Shown here one piece after another: positions 43,700 to 53,005 of a stretch of DNA of 64,000 nt. A program made the position numbers and the translations under genes. Below the pieces are notes generated by a model. It was given only the letters and a program-made list of their open reading frames with translations, had not been told where the DNA came from and did no database searches. Source of the stretch: Cellvibrio japonicus Ueda107 (GTDB lineage Bacteria > Pseudomonadota > Gammaproteobacteria > Pseudomonadales > Cellvibrionaceae); assembly GCF_000019225.1 (NCBI RefSeq), contig NC_010995.1:2736501-2800500 (forward strand), written 5' to 3'. Position 1 is the first letter of the stretch. Each line of letters opens with the position of its first letter.

Positions 43700-44173
43700 T
43701 TAAGGTAAGGGCAAGTTCATAAACATCAAGGCCCAATCTCTTCCGCGCGACTTATACGTATGAAATTGCGCCAAGATCGCAGGGGGACAGATTACAGATG
43801 GCGGTAATGCTTCCCGCGTATAAAAGCCAAGGGCATGATAAAACGCCACTACCTGTGGCAATGCAAAGCAATAACACCCCGTGGACGAACCCAATACCCC
43901 TGGAATTGCCTGCACCATCTGCCGCCCCAGTCCCCTGCCCCGCCAGGCTTTGGCGACCAGCATATTGCGCAGCCAATAGTAACCATTCACATGGGGAAGC
44001 AGGCGCGCTGCCGCCAGGATTTCCTGGTGCTGATCGCGAATAACCAGAATTCGCTCCTGGCGACCACAGCGGAGTTTGTACCCCTGGGCACGATAAAATC
44101 GTTCAACGACAGGATGGGCTTCCGAAGCAAGCTCACAGAGTTCCACGCAATCAGCGACTACAACATCAGGCAT
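43700..44173 (-). CDS. GNAT family N-acetyltransferase
   Basis: 157 residues. Acetyl-CoA motif A is RNMLVAKAWRGRGLGRQMVQAI (R-G-x-G-x-G pattern) near residue 70; motif B ends in VAFYHALGFYTRE. Substrate unknown. The start codon overlaps the stop of the VWA gene (TGATG), so it is translationally coupled to it. Confidence 0.87.
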   Translation of the reverse strand: MPDVVVADCVELCELASEAHPVVERFYRAQGYKLRCGRQERILVIRDQHQEILAAARLLPHVNGYYWLRNMLVAKAWRGRGLGRQMVQAIPGVLGSSTGCYCFALPQVVAFYHALGFYTREALPPSVICPPAILAQFHTYKSRGRDWALMFMNLPLP

Positions 44174-46143
44174 CAGGGTTTATCTTTGGATGAATCGTCA
44201 TCAAGGTTATCCAGTGGAAACAGGTTATCCGCCATCAACTGATCATCCGGTGCGATAGTGGTATGGGCTTCATCGATTGGAATGTCCATTTCCCTACCGG
44301 GCTCAGTCAGGTCAATGGCGACTGGAGGTAATTGGTCCCTGGTGGCAACAGGTGTATTCAGGGTATTTTCCATATCCTGTAATTCAGCCTGGTTTTTATT
44401 GCCCGCGATCATACGATAGACAAAGAAACCGATGATCAGTACCAATAGGTTAGCAATACCAACACCGATATACAGCAGGAGATTATTCGACGGCGGAGGC
44501 TCCTCAGCAGGAATAGCCAGAGAAGAACTACCGGTTGACGATGAAGACGCTATAGGATTCAGAACACTGGCTTCATCAGGATAATAAAATTCGTCGGCCA
44601 ATAGGCGCTCTTCCAGCGGGGCGCCATCCAACCCGATACCCTTCATATCAACATAGACATGGTATTCAGCGGCCTGCTCGGCTACCAGGGAAAAACGCCA
44701 TACACCGTCCTCGTTCACACGGATATTTTGTGGTGGCTGATCCTGGCCGGCAATGCTGATCAATGCCAATGCCCGGGTATTGTGTTTATCGACCAATTCG
44801 GGATTGGCGGTTATCCAATACTGGAATACTGCCGTTCCATTTTCCTGGCGGACCTCTTTTGAAATATGGAATGCCGATTCATTCACCTGCAGCTGGTGAA
44901 CAAATTCCCGCCTAAAGGTTTTTCCATCAATCGATAAGCGAATCTGGTAATCACCGGCCTGGCTAAGGTTGGCAATCCCTGCCTGGAAAATACCATTAGC
45001 CGGCGCAGGTTCCATGACCAGGTCCTGGGTTCGGGCAAGCGGATCATCAGCGCGCGCCACGATGATGCGGGCTGCCAATAATTGTAAAAACTCCGGCGTG
45101 GTAATCGTTTGCTGGTTTTCTGCAAAGGAATACTGCAATTCCACAGGCTGGCCAAGCTGTACCTGGGTTTTCAATGGAGCAACCTGCAATTGCAAATTAC
45201 TGACGACAGTTACCCGACTATTGGGAGCCATTTCCGTTTTAATTCGCCATTGTCCCGCCTGTGGTTGCTGTACGGTGATGAGATCGTATTTACCGGTCTT
45301 GTACCAGTTCACGTTATGTGCGGGATCAGTCTCGGTAAACTCCTTACCATCGGGCGCAATGATGATAGTGGCGGGAACTTCTGCCTTACGGAAAATCAGC
45401 GCGGTAAACTCCTGGATACTGGCATCGACCAAAAAGCCCTTGTCATCCAGGGGTACCCGCTCGGCGGGCACAGCCTGGTCAAAAATCGTTAAAAAAGCCT
45501 GCATTAATTCATCGGCACTTTGCGCTACGGCAAACACACCATCGGTTGTCAGGGCGAGTTTCTTCATGAGCTCCTGGTCTGCATCCTGCGACAGAGCAAT
45601 GGTATGGACCACATAACCTGCGGCTTTTAATTGAGGCAGCAACTCTGTGAGTATGCGTTTGCGCTCCTGGATATTTACTACTGCTTCCGGATCTATATCG
45701 ACGACACCATCGGTCAGTAATACCAGGTTTCGACGAAAGCCATCATCCCCTGCAACGACATCTTGCGCTGCCTTTTCCAGGGCAGCGCCTATATGGGTGT
45801 GCAGTGCAACGGAATTAATCGCAGAGGCGGATTTAGCGGCTTGCTGGCGCCAGGATTCATCAACCAGGCGATAAGGCACCAGCAAATTGACGGATTGGCC
45901 AAACGTCCAAATACCCGCCTTACTGCCATCCGGTAACAAGCGCACCATTAAATCCACAGCGGGGCGGCGCAGGTTGTGGGGGTCGGTTTTTTTCATACTG
46001 CCGGACACATCGATAATCATGCGTATATCGGCAGGTAGCACCTTGGAAGGCAGGGGAGCGGATGTTGTTTCTGCGCCAGTCCACAAGGAGAACAAGCTCA
46101 GTAATACCAGGCAGGAAAAAGAAAGAAACAGGCGATATCCCAT
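44173..46143 (-). CDS. VWA-domain membrane protein
   Basis: 656 residues from the ATG at 46143 (MGYRLFLSFSCLVLLSLFSL); a start at 46155 would add four. Signal peptide, then a von Willebrand A domain at about 35-220: MIDAS motif IIDVSGSMKKTD, later LVLLTDGVVDIDPE. Beta-rich periplasmic domains follow (about 250-520). One membrane helix near 565-585 (LLLYIGVGIANLLVLIIGFFVY) and an acidic cytoplasmic tail complete it. Topology is a large periplasmic part anchored near the C-terminus. Possible adhesion or complex-assembly role; family function is not established. Confidence 0.82.
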   Translation of the reverse strand: MGYRLFLSFSCLVLLSLFSLWTGAETTSAPLPSKVLPADIRMIIDVSGSMKKTDPHNLRRPAVDLMVRLLPDGSKAGIWTFGQSVNLLVPYRLVDESWRQQAAKSASAINSVALHTHIGAALEKAAQDVVAGDDGFRRNLVLLTDGVVDIDPEAVVNIQERKRILTELLPQLKAAGYVVHTIALSQDADQELMKKLALTTDGVFAVAQSADELMQAFLTIFDQAVPAERVPLDDKGFLVDASIQEFTALIFRKAEVPATIIIAPDGKEFTETDPAHNVNWYKTGKYDLITVQQPQAGQWRIKTEMAPNSRVTVVSNLQLQVAPLKTQVQLGQPVELQYSFAENQQTITTPEFLQLLAARIIVARADDPLARTQDLVMEPAPANGIFQAGIANLSQAGDYQIRLSIDGKTFRREFVHQLQVNESAFHISKEVRQENGTAVFQYWITANPELVDKHNTRALALISIAGQDQPPQNIRVNEDGVWRFSLVAEQAAEYHVYVDMKGIGLDGAPLEERLLADEFYYPDEASVLNPIASSSSTGSSSLAIPAEEPPPSNNLLLYIGVGIANLLVLIIGFFVYRMIAGNKNQAELQDMENTLNTPVATRDQLPPVAIDLTEPGREMDIPIDEAHTTIAPDDQLMADNLFPLDNLDDDSSKDKP

Positions 46144-46292
46144 GACAAGTCCCATTCATCTGCCGCCCACCCAGACAGTAGACTCCAGGGATTACACGGC
46201 AATAAAAACAGACCCCTTAAAAATGCCGGGGCCGAATATTGCCTTTAGTTATAGCAGCTATAGTGTGATTCGCCATTTTTGTGCATAGCCCA

Positions 46293-46781
46293 TTAGCGTA
46301 TGGCGCGAATAGGCTCTTCACTGAGCAATTCGTCGCGTGCAATTCGCTCGTCGCGGGTTAATTGTCGATGGGCGCTGGGAGCCAGTAACACATCCGTCGG
46401 ATCATGGTAATCATCATCCTGCCGACGTGACGGCGGTGCTTCGTGATAAGCCTGGCCGCGGTTGCGCGTCAACAACTGGTAAACCAGGGAAAGCACCAGC
46501 GCAGACGCCCATAACCCCAACATCAGTTTGGCGATGGGTTTTACGGCAATAAAACCACCCTCAAGATAACCAAACGCCAGGGTATAGATTGCCGGGGCCA
46601 TGATCATCTTTTCAACGTCGATGGCATAAGGGGTTAGTAGCAGCACCATCACGGTGATAACAAAGAAATGCACCCAGGCGCGCCCGGCGCGGCGGAACAG
46701 TAACCAGGTGGCCAGGCAGCAGCCGATAGCGCCGGCCACGTAGATCATCCAAGCATATTGGTATTCAGTGATATTTTCCAT
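46293..46781 (-). CDS. Conserved hypothetical membrane protein
   Basis: 162 residues with about four membrane segments (YAWMIYVAGAIGCCLATWLLF, WVHFFVITVMVLLLTPYAI, a third at APAIYTLAFGYLEGGFIAV, and LMLGLWASALVLSLVYQLL), then a polar tail with an Arg/Asp-rich end (ERIARDELLSEEPIRAIR). Last gene of the dnaX-rnd operon strand, 20 bp after ycgN. Not recognised beyond conservation in related genera. Confidence 0.7.
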   Translation of the reverse strand: MENITEYQYAWMIYVAGAIGCCLATWLLFRRAGRAWVHFFVITVMVLLLTPYAIDVEKMIMAPAIYTLAFGYLEGGFIAVKPIAKLMLGLWASALVLSLVYQLLTRNRGQAYHEAPPSRRQDDDYHDPTDVLLAPSAHRQLTRDERIARDELLSEEPIRAIR

Positions 46782-46801
46782 TCAAGATCTCCCCAAGGCT
46801 C

Positions 46802-47245
46802 TTATACCCAGCGAACAATATAATCTTCAAGATCGTCTAATGCGACTGTATTTTCGGCAACAACCTTTCCCGCTACGGACATGCCCGCCGTATGCACCGA
46901 ATCAGGATCACCCGATATCAGCGGATGCCAGTCAAACAAGGGTAAACCCTGGTCAACCAGGCGATAGGCACAGGTTTCCGGCAACCAATAGGTGTCCCGG
47001 ACCGAATCGGGGGTCAGCACCACACACTCTGCAACCAGTTGCTGGCGCTGATCATAGCGCGTACAGCGGCAGCGATCATGATCGAGATGGCGGCAGGCAA
47101 CATTGGTGTAATAAACATCGCCCGTATCTTCGTCTTCCAGTTTGTGCAGGCAGCACTTGCCACAGCCATCGCACAGGGACTCAAATTCGTCCGGCGACAT
47201 TTCCTGCAATGTTTTTGCAGCCCAGAATACCCGTTGTGCCACCAT
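46802..47245 (-). CDS. YcgN family cysteine-cluster protein
   Basis: 147 residues from the ATG at 47245 (MVAQRVFWAAKTLQEMSPDEF). Cysteine motifs CDGCGKCCLHKL, ACRHLD, CRCTRY, then AECVVLTP and ETCAYRLV are the family signature; they suggest metal or Fe-S binding, not proven. It lies 13 bp after ycgL. A longer frame upstream covers the end of ycgL and is not used. Confidence 0.88.
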   Translation of the reverse strand: MVAQRVFWAAKTLQEMSPDEFESLCDGCGKCCLHKLEDEDTGDVYYTNVACRHLDHDRCRCTRYDQRQQLVAECVVLTPDSVRDTYWLPETCAYRLVDQGLPLFDWHPLISGDPDSVHTAGMSVAGKVVAENTVALDDLEDYIVRWV

Positions 47246-47258
47246 CGCCAGCCCCTGA

Positions 47259-47555
47259 TTAGTGCCCGGACAATTTACTGTTAAGGGTACGAATACGCTT
47301 TGCCTCTGCATCGACAAGGTCACGCGGCGGCAATTGCAGGTAGTAGCCCTTGTCATTGAGGCTTTCGATAACCTTGCCAATATCGGCATTGGCCAGTTTT
47401 TTTTCCGGTGTCAACAGCAATACCATCGCCTGTTGTGGCTTTCCAAAGAGCGTTAACAGTTCCTCGGGAACACGCCCCAACCCCTCTTCTTTTTTAACGT
47501 AGAGGTACATGCCTTCCTCTTTGGGGCTGCGGTAAATTTCAGCAATGATTTTCAT
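47259..47555 (-). CDS. YcgL domain-containing protein
   Basis: 98 residues from the ATG at 47555 (MKIIAEIYRSPKEEGMYLYV); an upstream start adds ten residues. Family hallmarks: IYRSPKEEGMYLYVKKEEGL, VLLLTPEKKLANADIGKVIESL, GYYLQLPPRDL. Function unknown. Conserved order rnd-ycgL-ycgN is standard in gammaproteobacteria. Confidence 0.9.
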   Translation of the reverse strand: MKIIAEIYRSPKEEGMYLYVKKEEGLGRVPEELLTLFGKPQQAMVLLLTPEKKLANADIGKVIESLNDKGYYLQLPPRDLVDAEAKRIRTLNSKLSGH

Positions 47556-47593
47556 AGTATTAGGATGTTTTCCGTGAGCAACCAAATTCTTTT

Positions 47594-48730
47594 TTACAAT
47601 TTGCAGTCTTGCGCCACCTGTAATAATCCTTCACCGATCAGCGTATAGCGCCAGCCTTTCAGTCGCTCCGGCAACCGGTAATCACCGCCTTTCATACCGG
47701 AGCGCACTATGGCTTCGTACTCTTTTTTGCGAATCAATACTTCCGCCGGAATCAGCTCGGCATCGGCTTTATCGCGCACAAATTGCTTCAGCGCCTTGAG
47801 CAGCGGCCCCTCGGATTGCGCCAGGGGTGGATCAAGTCGCTCAGGCCAGGTGGAAGGTTCAGATTCGAGCTGGCTTTTGGTGATGGCCAACAGGGTTTCA
47901 CCATCATTTCTCAGGGTGCGCTGGGGAATATCGGCAATCTGTTGCAGCTGCTGCAGGTCGCGTGGTTTTTTACGCGCTATATCCCACAGGCTCGGCTCCT
48001 TGATCAACCGATTGCGCGGAATATCGCGCTGGCGCGCCTGGGTTTCGCGCCAGATACACAGCTGGCGCAATACTGCCAGCTCCTGCGGGCGCAACTTCCA
48101 GGCAAAGCCGACCTTTTGATAGGCATCGTCAAAATGATCCGGGGCACGCGCTTGCTCAACCAAATCAGCGCAATCACTTTTTACCCACTCCAGGCGCTGG
48201 CTGGTTTTCAGGATCTGCAACAGTTTGCCGTAGACCACCAGCATATGGGCTACATCCAGCGCGGCATATTTTAATTGCGATTGGCTGAGCGGGCGCTGCA
48301 ACCAATCAGAGCGGGTTTCATCTTTGGGAATCTCGATACCCAACAGGGTTTTCACCAGATTGGCATATCCCAACCCAAATCCCAGGTTGGCAAAGGCGGC
48401 ACCGATTTGTGTATCAAACAAGGGCGACGGCACCAGGTCCAACCAGCGCTGGAACACCTCCAGATCCTCCGAGCAGGAATGCAATACCTTGATCACCTTG
48501 CCATCGAGTAACAATTCGCGCAGGGGTTGCCAATCGGCAATAGCCAGGGGGTCAATCAAATAACACCCCTTACCATCGCCAATTTGCAACAGGCCTGCAA
48601 TCGGGTAAAAAGTGTCGGTGCGCATAAACTCGGTATCGACTGCAATGGCACCCTGTTGACGCCAGCCGACACAGAGTTCAGCCAACTGGTCTGCGCGCTC
48701 AATCCAGATAGGTTCAGTGGGAATCAGCAT
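47594..48730 (-). CDS. rnd: Ribonuclease D
   Basis: 3'-5' exoribonuclease acting on tRNA 3' ends. 378 residues. DEDD exonuclease motifs: AIAVDTEFMRTDTFYP near 31, HSCSEDLEVFQRWL, and YAALDVAHMLVVYGKL (Tyr of DEDDy). HRDC domain at about 210-295 (LRQLCIWRETQARQRDIPRN). Start 26 bp after the recR stop. Confidence 0.94.
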   Translation of the reverse strand: MLIPTEPIWIERADQLAELCVGWRQQGAIAVDTEFMRTDTFYPIAGLLQIGDGKGCYLIDPLAIADWQPLRELLLDGKVIKVLHSCSEDLEVFQRWLDLVPSPLFDTQIGAAFANLGFGLGYANLVKTLLGIEIPKDETRSDWLQRPLSQSQLKYAALDVAHMLVVYGKLLQILKTSQRLEWVKSDCADLVEQARAPDHFDDAYQKVGFAWKLRPQELAVLRQLCIWRETQARQRDIPRNRLIKEPSLWDIARKKPRDLQQLQQIADIPQRTLRNDGETLLAITKSQLESEPSTWPERLDPPLAQSEGPLLKALKQFVRDKADAELIPAEVLIRKKEYEAIVRSGMKGGDYRLPERLKGWRYTLIGEGLLQVAQDCKL

Positions 48731-48756
48731 CAGTTACACACGTTTTGGCAGGCCAT

Positions 48757-49350
48757 TTACAAGCTTCTGCGGGATGAGAAGGCGTGCGCCAGGGTGCCGC
48801 CGTCGATAAATTCCAGCTCGCCGCCCAGAGGTACGCCGTGGGCAATACGCGACACGGTGACATTGAGGTTTTTAGCGCGCTCACTGATATAAAACGCGGT
48901 CGCCTCACCTTCTACCGTGGGATTGGTCGCCAGGATGACCTCGGTAACAGGCTCCTGTTGCAATAACTGGAGCAGTTGATCTATGCCGATATCCTCCGGC
49001 CCAACACCGTCAATCGGCGACAGGTGGCCAAGCAGCACAAAGTATTTGCCCTGGTAAGTCCCCGCCTGTTCAATCGCCAGCACATCCGCAGGCGTTTCCA
49101 CCACACACAGCAAGCCGGGATCGCGACGCTCATTGCGGCAAATACCGCACAACTCCTGCTCGGTCAGGGTGCGGCAACGGCGGCAGCGCCCTACACCTTC
49201 GATGGCCTTGTGCAGGCTGCGCGCCAGGCGCTCGGCACCGACGCGGTCGCGCTCCAGCAAGTGCAATGCCATACGCTGGGCCGACTTGGGGCCAACCCCC
49301 GGCAAGCAGCGCAACGAAGACATTAATTCATCAATCAGTGGGCTAAACAT
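48757..49350 (-). CDS. recR: Recombination protein RecR
   Basis: DNA clamp-like factor acting with RecF and RecO. 197 residues, standard. Helix-hairpin-helix LRCLPGVGPKSAQRMALHLL; Cys4 zinc finger CRRCRTLTEQELCGIC; Toprim acidic site VVETPADVLAIEQAGTYQG and YFVLLGHLSPIDGVGPEDIG. Starts 20 bp after ybaB. Confidence 0.96.
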   Translation of the reverse strand: MFSPLIDELMSSLRCLPGVGPKSAQRMALHLLERDRVGAERLARSLHKAIEGVGRCRRCRTLTEQELCGICRNERRDPGLLCVVETPADVLAIEQAGTYQGKYFVLLGHLSPIDGVGPEDIGIDQLLQLLQQEPVTEVILATNPTVEGEATAFYISERAKNLNVTVSRIAHGVPLGGELEFIDGGTLAHAFSSRRSL

Positions 49351-49370
49351 ACGTGCGGGTTACCGGCTGA

Positions 49371-49688
49371 TTAAAAGGGCATTTTGAAGTCGGCAGGAAT
49401 ACCCATGCCCGACGTGATTTTGGCCATCTGCTCGCGATTGTTTTGCTCCACTTTGCGCACAGCATCGTTAACCGCGGCCGCCAATAAATCCTCCAGCATT
49501 TCCTTGTCTTCACTCAGCAGGCTGTCATCAATGCTCACACGCTTTACATCGTGGCGACCATTCATCACTACACTGACCAAACCGGCACCCGCTTCACCGG
49601 TGACCTCCGCCTTGGCCAGGTCTTCCTGCATTTTTTGCATATTGGCTTGCATTTGCTGGGCTTGCTTCATCAAGTCGCCGATATTCAT
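49371..49688 (-). CDS. ybaB: YbaB/EbfC nucleoid-associated protein
   Basis: Small DNA-binding protein. 105 residues from the ATG at 49688 (MNIGDLMKQAQQMQANMQKM); an upstream ATG in the same frame (49712) adds eight. VTGEAGAGLVSVVMNGRHDVKRV and MLEDLLAAAVNDAVRKVEQ are family hallmarks. Located between dnaX and recR as in most bacteria. Confidence 0.94.
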   Translation of the reverse strand: MNIGDLMKQAQQMQANMQKMQEDLAKAEVTGEAGAGLVSVVMNGRHDVKRVSIDDSLLSEDKEMLEDLLAAAVNDAVRKVEQNNREQMAKITSGMGIPADFKMPF

Positions 49689-49723
49689 GGCATGTCTCTC
49701 TTGTTCGCTCATTCATCAAAGGG

Positions 49724-51766
49724 TTAGGGTGCAGCTGCCGGCCAGATCACAGGCTCTATCGTGTCCTCACGGATACTGGCACCAAAGTGGGCAATCAGTT
49801 GCTGGACAATCGGGTCGTTATGGATAGCATCCACCGCCGCTTGCTGGCGCTCGGCGCGCAGGCGGATAGCCGTCAGCGCCGGTGTTTCTGCAGTCACCTG
49901 CCCCGGCTGAATCACCACAGATACGCGCTCTACAAAATAATCGCTCAACAAATCTGCCAGGCGTTGCTGGTGCCCCGGGTCATAGAGTGTTGAATTATTT
50001 TCATCGAGCACGAAATGGAATTCATTGCCGCGACGATCCACTAACTGGCAGTTGGATGCCGTACTTTGCAGGATGCCGCTCACACCCAAGCCAAGGTAAA
50101 TATCCACCCAGTCCTGGGGCCCCGCCTGTTCATAGGCAACCTTGCGCAGTGTTCGCACAGCCACTGCGGGAGGGGAGTTATGGGATGGATTAGCACTTGC
50201 CTGGCTGGCGGCGGGTAACGCGCTGGGCTCAGGCGCCGCCAAAGGCGCCTCAGGCTTTTTTGGTTCATCGCCTCCAGGCGGCACGTCCAGGTAGGCTGGG
50301 GCCTGGGCATACTCGTCGTAACTGGCATCATCGCCATAATCAGGCGCATTATCGTAAGGGCCATCAAAAGGCGGGGTATCCGCAATCACCCTCGCAGCAA
50401 CAGCGGGTTGTGGTGACGGCACTGGAGTCGCCACCGCCGCCGCAACAGGGGCTGGCACAGGCACAACAACAGGCTGGGGCGCCGGCGCGACTACTACAGG
50501 GGTTGGAGATACGGTCGGCTGCGATGGCACAGACAGCGATGGCACAGGTTGCTGCTCAACCGCCGGTACCGATGGCTGAGCGATCGGTGCCGGTTGGGCG
50601 GGAGCAGATTGGACAGGTGCCGCCTGGGAAACCCTGGGTGCTGACGATGCCGGTAAGGTTTGTGTTGGAACGTCCATGACCCCCTGGGGTTTGAAGGCCA
50701 GCATACGCAACAGCACCATCTCGAAGCCGGCGCGAGGATCTGGAGCCAATGGCAAGTCGCGGCGCCCCAACAAGGCGGTTTGGTAGAACAATTGCACATC
50801 TTCGGCCGCAATGCGCTGGGCCAGTCCCATGATTCGCTCGCGGTCACCATGGCTATTATCCACGGCTTCCGGCAGGGCCTGGGCAATAGCAATGCGATGC
50901 AACACCGATAACATCTCTGCCAGGGCACTGGCGTAATCCGGGGCCTGTTCGGACATCTTATCGACCGCCGCCAGCAAGGCACGGCCATCAAGTGACGCCA
51001 GTGCGCTAACCAATTCGTAAACAGCTGCCTGGTCAATCGTGCCCAACATGGCACTGACTTCAGATTCCGTAATCTTGCCCGAGCCGTAGGCAATCGCCTG
51101 GTCAGTCAGGCTCATGGCATCGCGCATACTGCCATCGGCCGCGCGCCCCAGATGCCAGAGGGCACTTTCCTCGTAGGGCACCAATTCCTGCTCCAGCACG
51201 AATTTCAGGTGCTGGACAATGCGCTCCGGATTCATGTTTTTCAGGTTGAACTGCAAACAGCGCGACAGGATGGTCATGGGAAGTTTTTGTGGGTCAGTCG
51301 TCGCCAGCAAAAACTTCACATGGGGTGGTGGCTCCTCCAGGGTTTTCAGCAGCGCGTTAAAGCTGCTGTTGGAGAGCATATGCACTTCGTCAATCAGGTA
51401 GACCTTGTAGCGGCCGCGGGTCGGTGCGTACTGCACGTTTTCGAGCAGCTCGCGAGTGTCTTCCACCTTGGTGCGCGAGGCGGCATCCACCTCGATCAGA
51501 TCGACAAAACGGCCCTCGGCAATTTCGCGGCAGGCCGCGCACTGGCCACAGGGCTCGGAGCTGACGCCAGTTTCACAGTTGAGGCATTTGGCGAGAATCC
51601 GCGCAATCGTGGTCTTACCCACCCCGCGGGTGCCGGTGAACAAGTAGGCGTGGTGCAGGCGGTTGTGGTCCAGCGCGTTGATCAGGGCTTGCAGCACATG
51701 CTCCTGTCCGACCATTTCGCGGAACACTCGCGGGCGCCATTTGCGTGCCAGAACTTGATAACTCAT
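49724..51766 (-). CDS. dnaX: DNA polymerase III tau subunit (and gamma by frameshift)
   Basis: Clamp-loader ATPase. From the ATG at 51766 (MSYQVLARKWRPRVFREMVG) it has 680 residues; a GTG at 51775 is an alternative. ATPase: Walker A LFTGTRGVGKTTIAR near 43, Cys4 zinc module (CLNCETGVSSEPCGQCAAC), Walker B YLIDEVHMLSNSSFNALLKTL, sensor SRCLQFNLK. A Pro/Val-rich linker (about 365-520) leads to the tau-only C-terminal domains. In the linker the gene has a -1 frameshift signal (50231-50275); slippage gives gamma of about 505 residues ending AAA-AAA-GCC-TGA. Confidence 0.97.
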   Translation of the reverse strand: MSYQVLARKWRPRVFREMVGQEHVLQALINALDHNRLHHAYLFTGTRGVGKTTIARILAKCLNCETGVSSEPCGQCAACREIAEGRFVDLIEVDAASRTKVEDTRELLENVQYAPTRGRYKVYLIDEVHMLSNSSFNALLKTLEEPPPHVKFLLATTDPQKLPMTILSRCLQFNLKNMNPERIVQHLKFVLEQELVPYEESALWHLGRAADGSMRDAMSLTDQAIAYGSGKITESEVSAMLGTIDQAAVYELVSALASLDGRALLAAVDKMSEQAPDYASALAEMLSVLHRIAIAQALPEAVDNSHGDRERIMGLAQRIAAEDVQLFYQTALLGRRDLPLAPDPRAGFEMVLLRMLAFKPQGVMDVPTQTLPASSAPRVSQAAPVQSAPAQPAPIAQPSVPAVEQQPVPSLSVPSQPTVSPTPVVVAPAPQPVVVPVPAPVAAAVATPVPSPQPAVAARVIADTPPFDGPYDNAPDYGDDASYDEYAQAPAYLDVPPGGDEPKKPEAPLAAPEPSALPAASQASANPSHNSPPAVAVRTLRKVAYEQAGPQDWVDIYLGLGVSGILQSTASNCQLVDRRGNEFHFVLDENNSTLYDPGHQQRLADLLSDYFVERVSVVIQPGQVTAETPALTAIRLRAERQQAAVDAIHNDPIVQQLIAHFGASIREDTIEPVIWPAAAP
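50231..50275 (-). promoter_or_regulatory. dnaX programmed -1 ribosomal frameshift cassette
   Basis: Read on the minus strand: a Shine-Dalgarno-like GGAGG (50275-50271), nine bases, the slippery heptamer A-AAA-AAG (50261-50255), four bases CCTG, and a stem of AGGCGCC with loop TTTGGC and GGCGCCT (50250-50231). The reading frame is CCA-AAA-AAG. A -1 slip reads GCC-TGA, so the stop comes after one Ala. Element order matches the known E. coli dnaX signal. Confidence 0.92.
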
Positions 51767-51927
51767 GCCAATCACTACTCGCTGTCGAGGACCTTGAGGG
51801 CGCGATTATAGCCATAGCGACCGCCTCAGGACACTAAAAAGCCTGGTGCTGTATTGAAAGAACAAGATGTCAGGGGTATTCAGGAAGGAGACAGCGGGAG
51901 AAAAGGCAAACGGGAGCAAAGGAAATG

Positions 51928-52040
<113 letters not shown>

Positions 52041-52283
52041 TTGCAGCTTGCAACCGGGGCAGTTGGCTGCCCGGCCTGCGCAAGAGGCGCGCATTATCAT
52101 CACTTTGCCTGCGCAATGCAACCGCAACCCGCGTAATATCACCCGGGATTTTTTTAGGGCTTCCCTTGTATTTTCCTTTTGTGGCGCCATCAACTAGGCT
52201 CAACGGCAAGTTAGCCCAACCGGACGCAAGATTCGGCCAGGTTCCCCCGATTCCCTAACGCCAACACTCTAAGGAGCACATCC

Positions 52284-52781
52284 ATGGCAACAGTAACCCT
52301 CAAAGGAAATCCCTTTAACACCAGCGGTGAGCTGCCCGCCACCGGCAGCAAAGCCCCTGCATTTAAACTGGTAAAAACCGACCTGTCAGAAGTCAGCAGC
52401 ACCGACCTGGCCGGCAAGCGCGTCGTACTCAACATTTTCCCCAGTGTTGATACCCCAACCTGTGCAACCTCCGTGCGTACTTTCAACGCCGAAGCCAGCA
52501 AGCTGGATAACACCGTTGTAGTTTGTGCCTCCCAGGATCTGCCTTTTGCCTTGAGCCGCTTCTGCGGCGCCGAAGGCTTGAACAATGTGGTGCCCGCCTC
52601 TGCTTTCCGCTCTGACTTTGCCAGTGCTTATGGCGTAAAACTGGTAGACGGCCCCCTGGCTGGCCTGACCGCCCGCGCCGTGGTGGTATTGGATACCGAT
52701 GGCACTGTGCTTCACGCTGAACTGGTGAGCGAAGTGGCCCACGAGCCTAACTACGACGCCGCACTCAAAGCCCTGGCGTAA
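52284..52781 (+). CDS. tpx: Thiol peroxidase Tpx
   Basis: Atypical 2-Cys peroxiredoxin that reduces hydroperoxides. 165 residues. Peroxidatic Cys in VLNIFPSVDTPTCATSVRTF (Cys near 60), resolving Cys in LSRFCGAEGLNNV (Cys near 94). Well-placed ribosome-binding site AAGGAGCACATCC before the ATG. Confidence 0.96.
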   Translation: MATVTLKGNPFNTSGELPATGSKAPAFKLVKTDLSEVSSTDLAGKRVVLNIFPSVDTPTCATSVRTFNAEASKLDNTVVVCASQDLPFALSRFCGAEGLNNVVPASAFRSDFASAYGVKLVDGPLAGLTARAVVVLDTDGTVLHAELVSEVAHEPNYDAALKALA

Positions 52782-52810
52782 TCCGCACCGGCCCAAACCC
52801 CTATCTGTAT

Positions 52811-52838
52811 AAGCCCCTATATCAGCAGGGGCTTTTTT
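52811..52838 (+). terminator. Rho-independent terminator after tpx
   Basis: 8-bp stem AAGCCCCT with AGGGGCTT, loop ATATCAGC, then TTTTTT. 30 bp after the tpx stop. Confidence 0.88.
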
Positions 52839-53005
52839 ATACCTGTCACACATTCCCCCTATTTTTCCCCGACTGCACAAATCGCCTCACCTGATAGCCA
52901 ATAGGCTCCTATACTCAAAACTGCATGCCGGATCTGGTTCGGCACGGGAGGAGTAAAACGAGACTTTCTCCGGGGTTACCGGGAGTTAGCAGGGAGATTC
53001 AGGGG

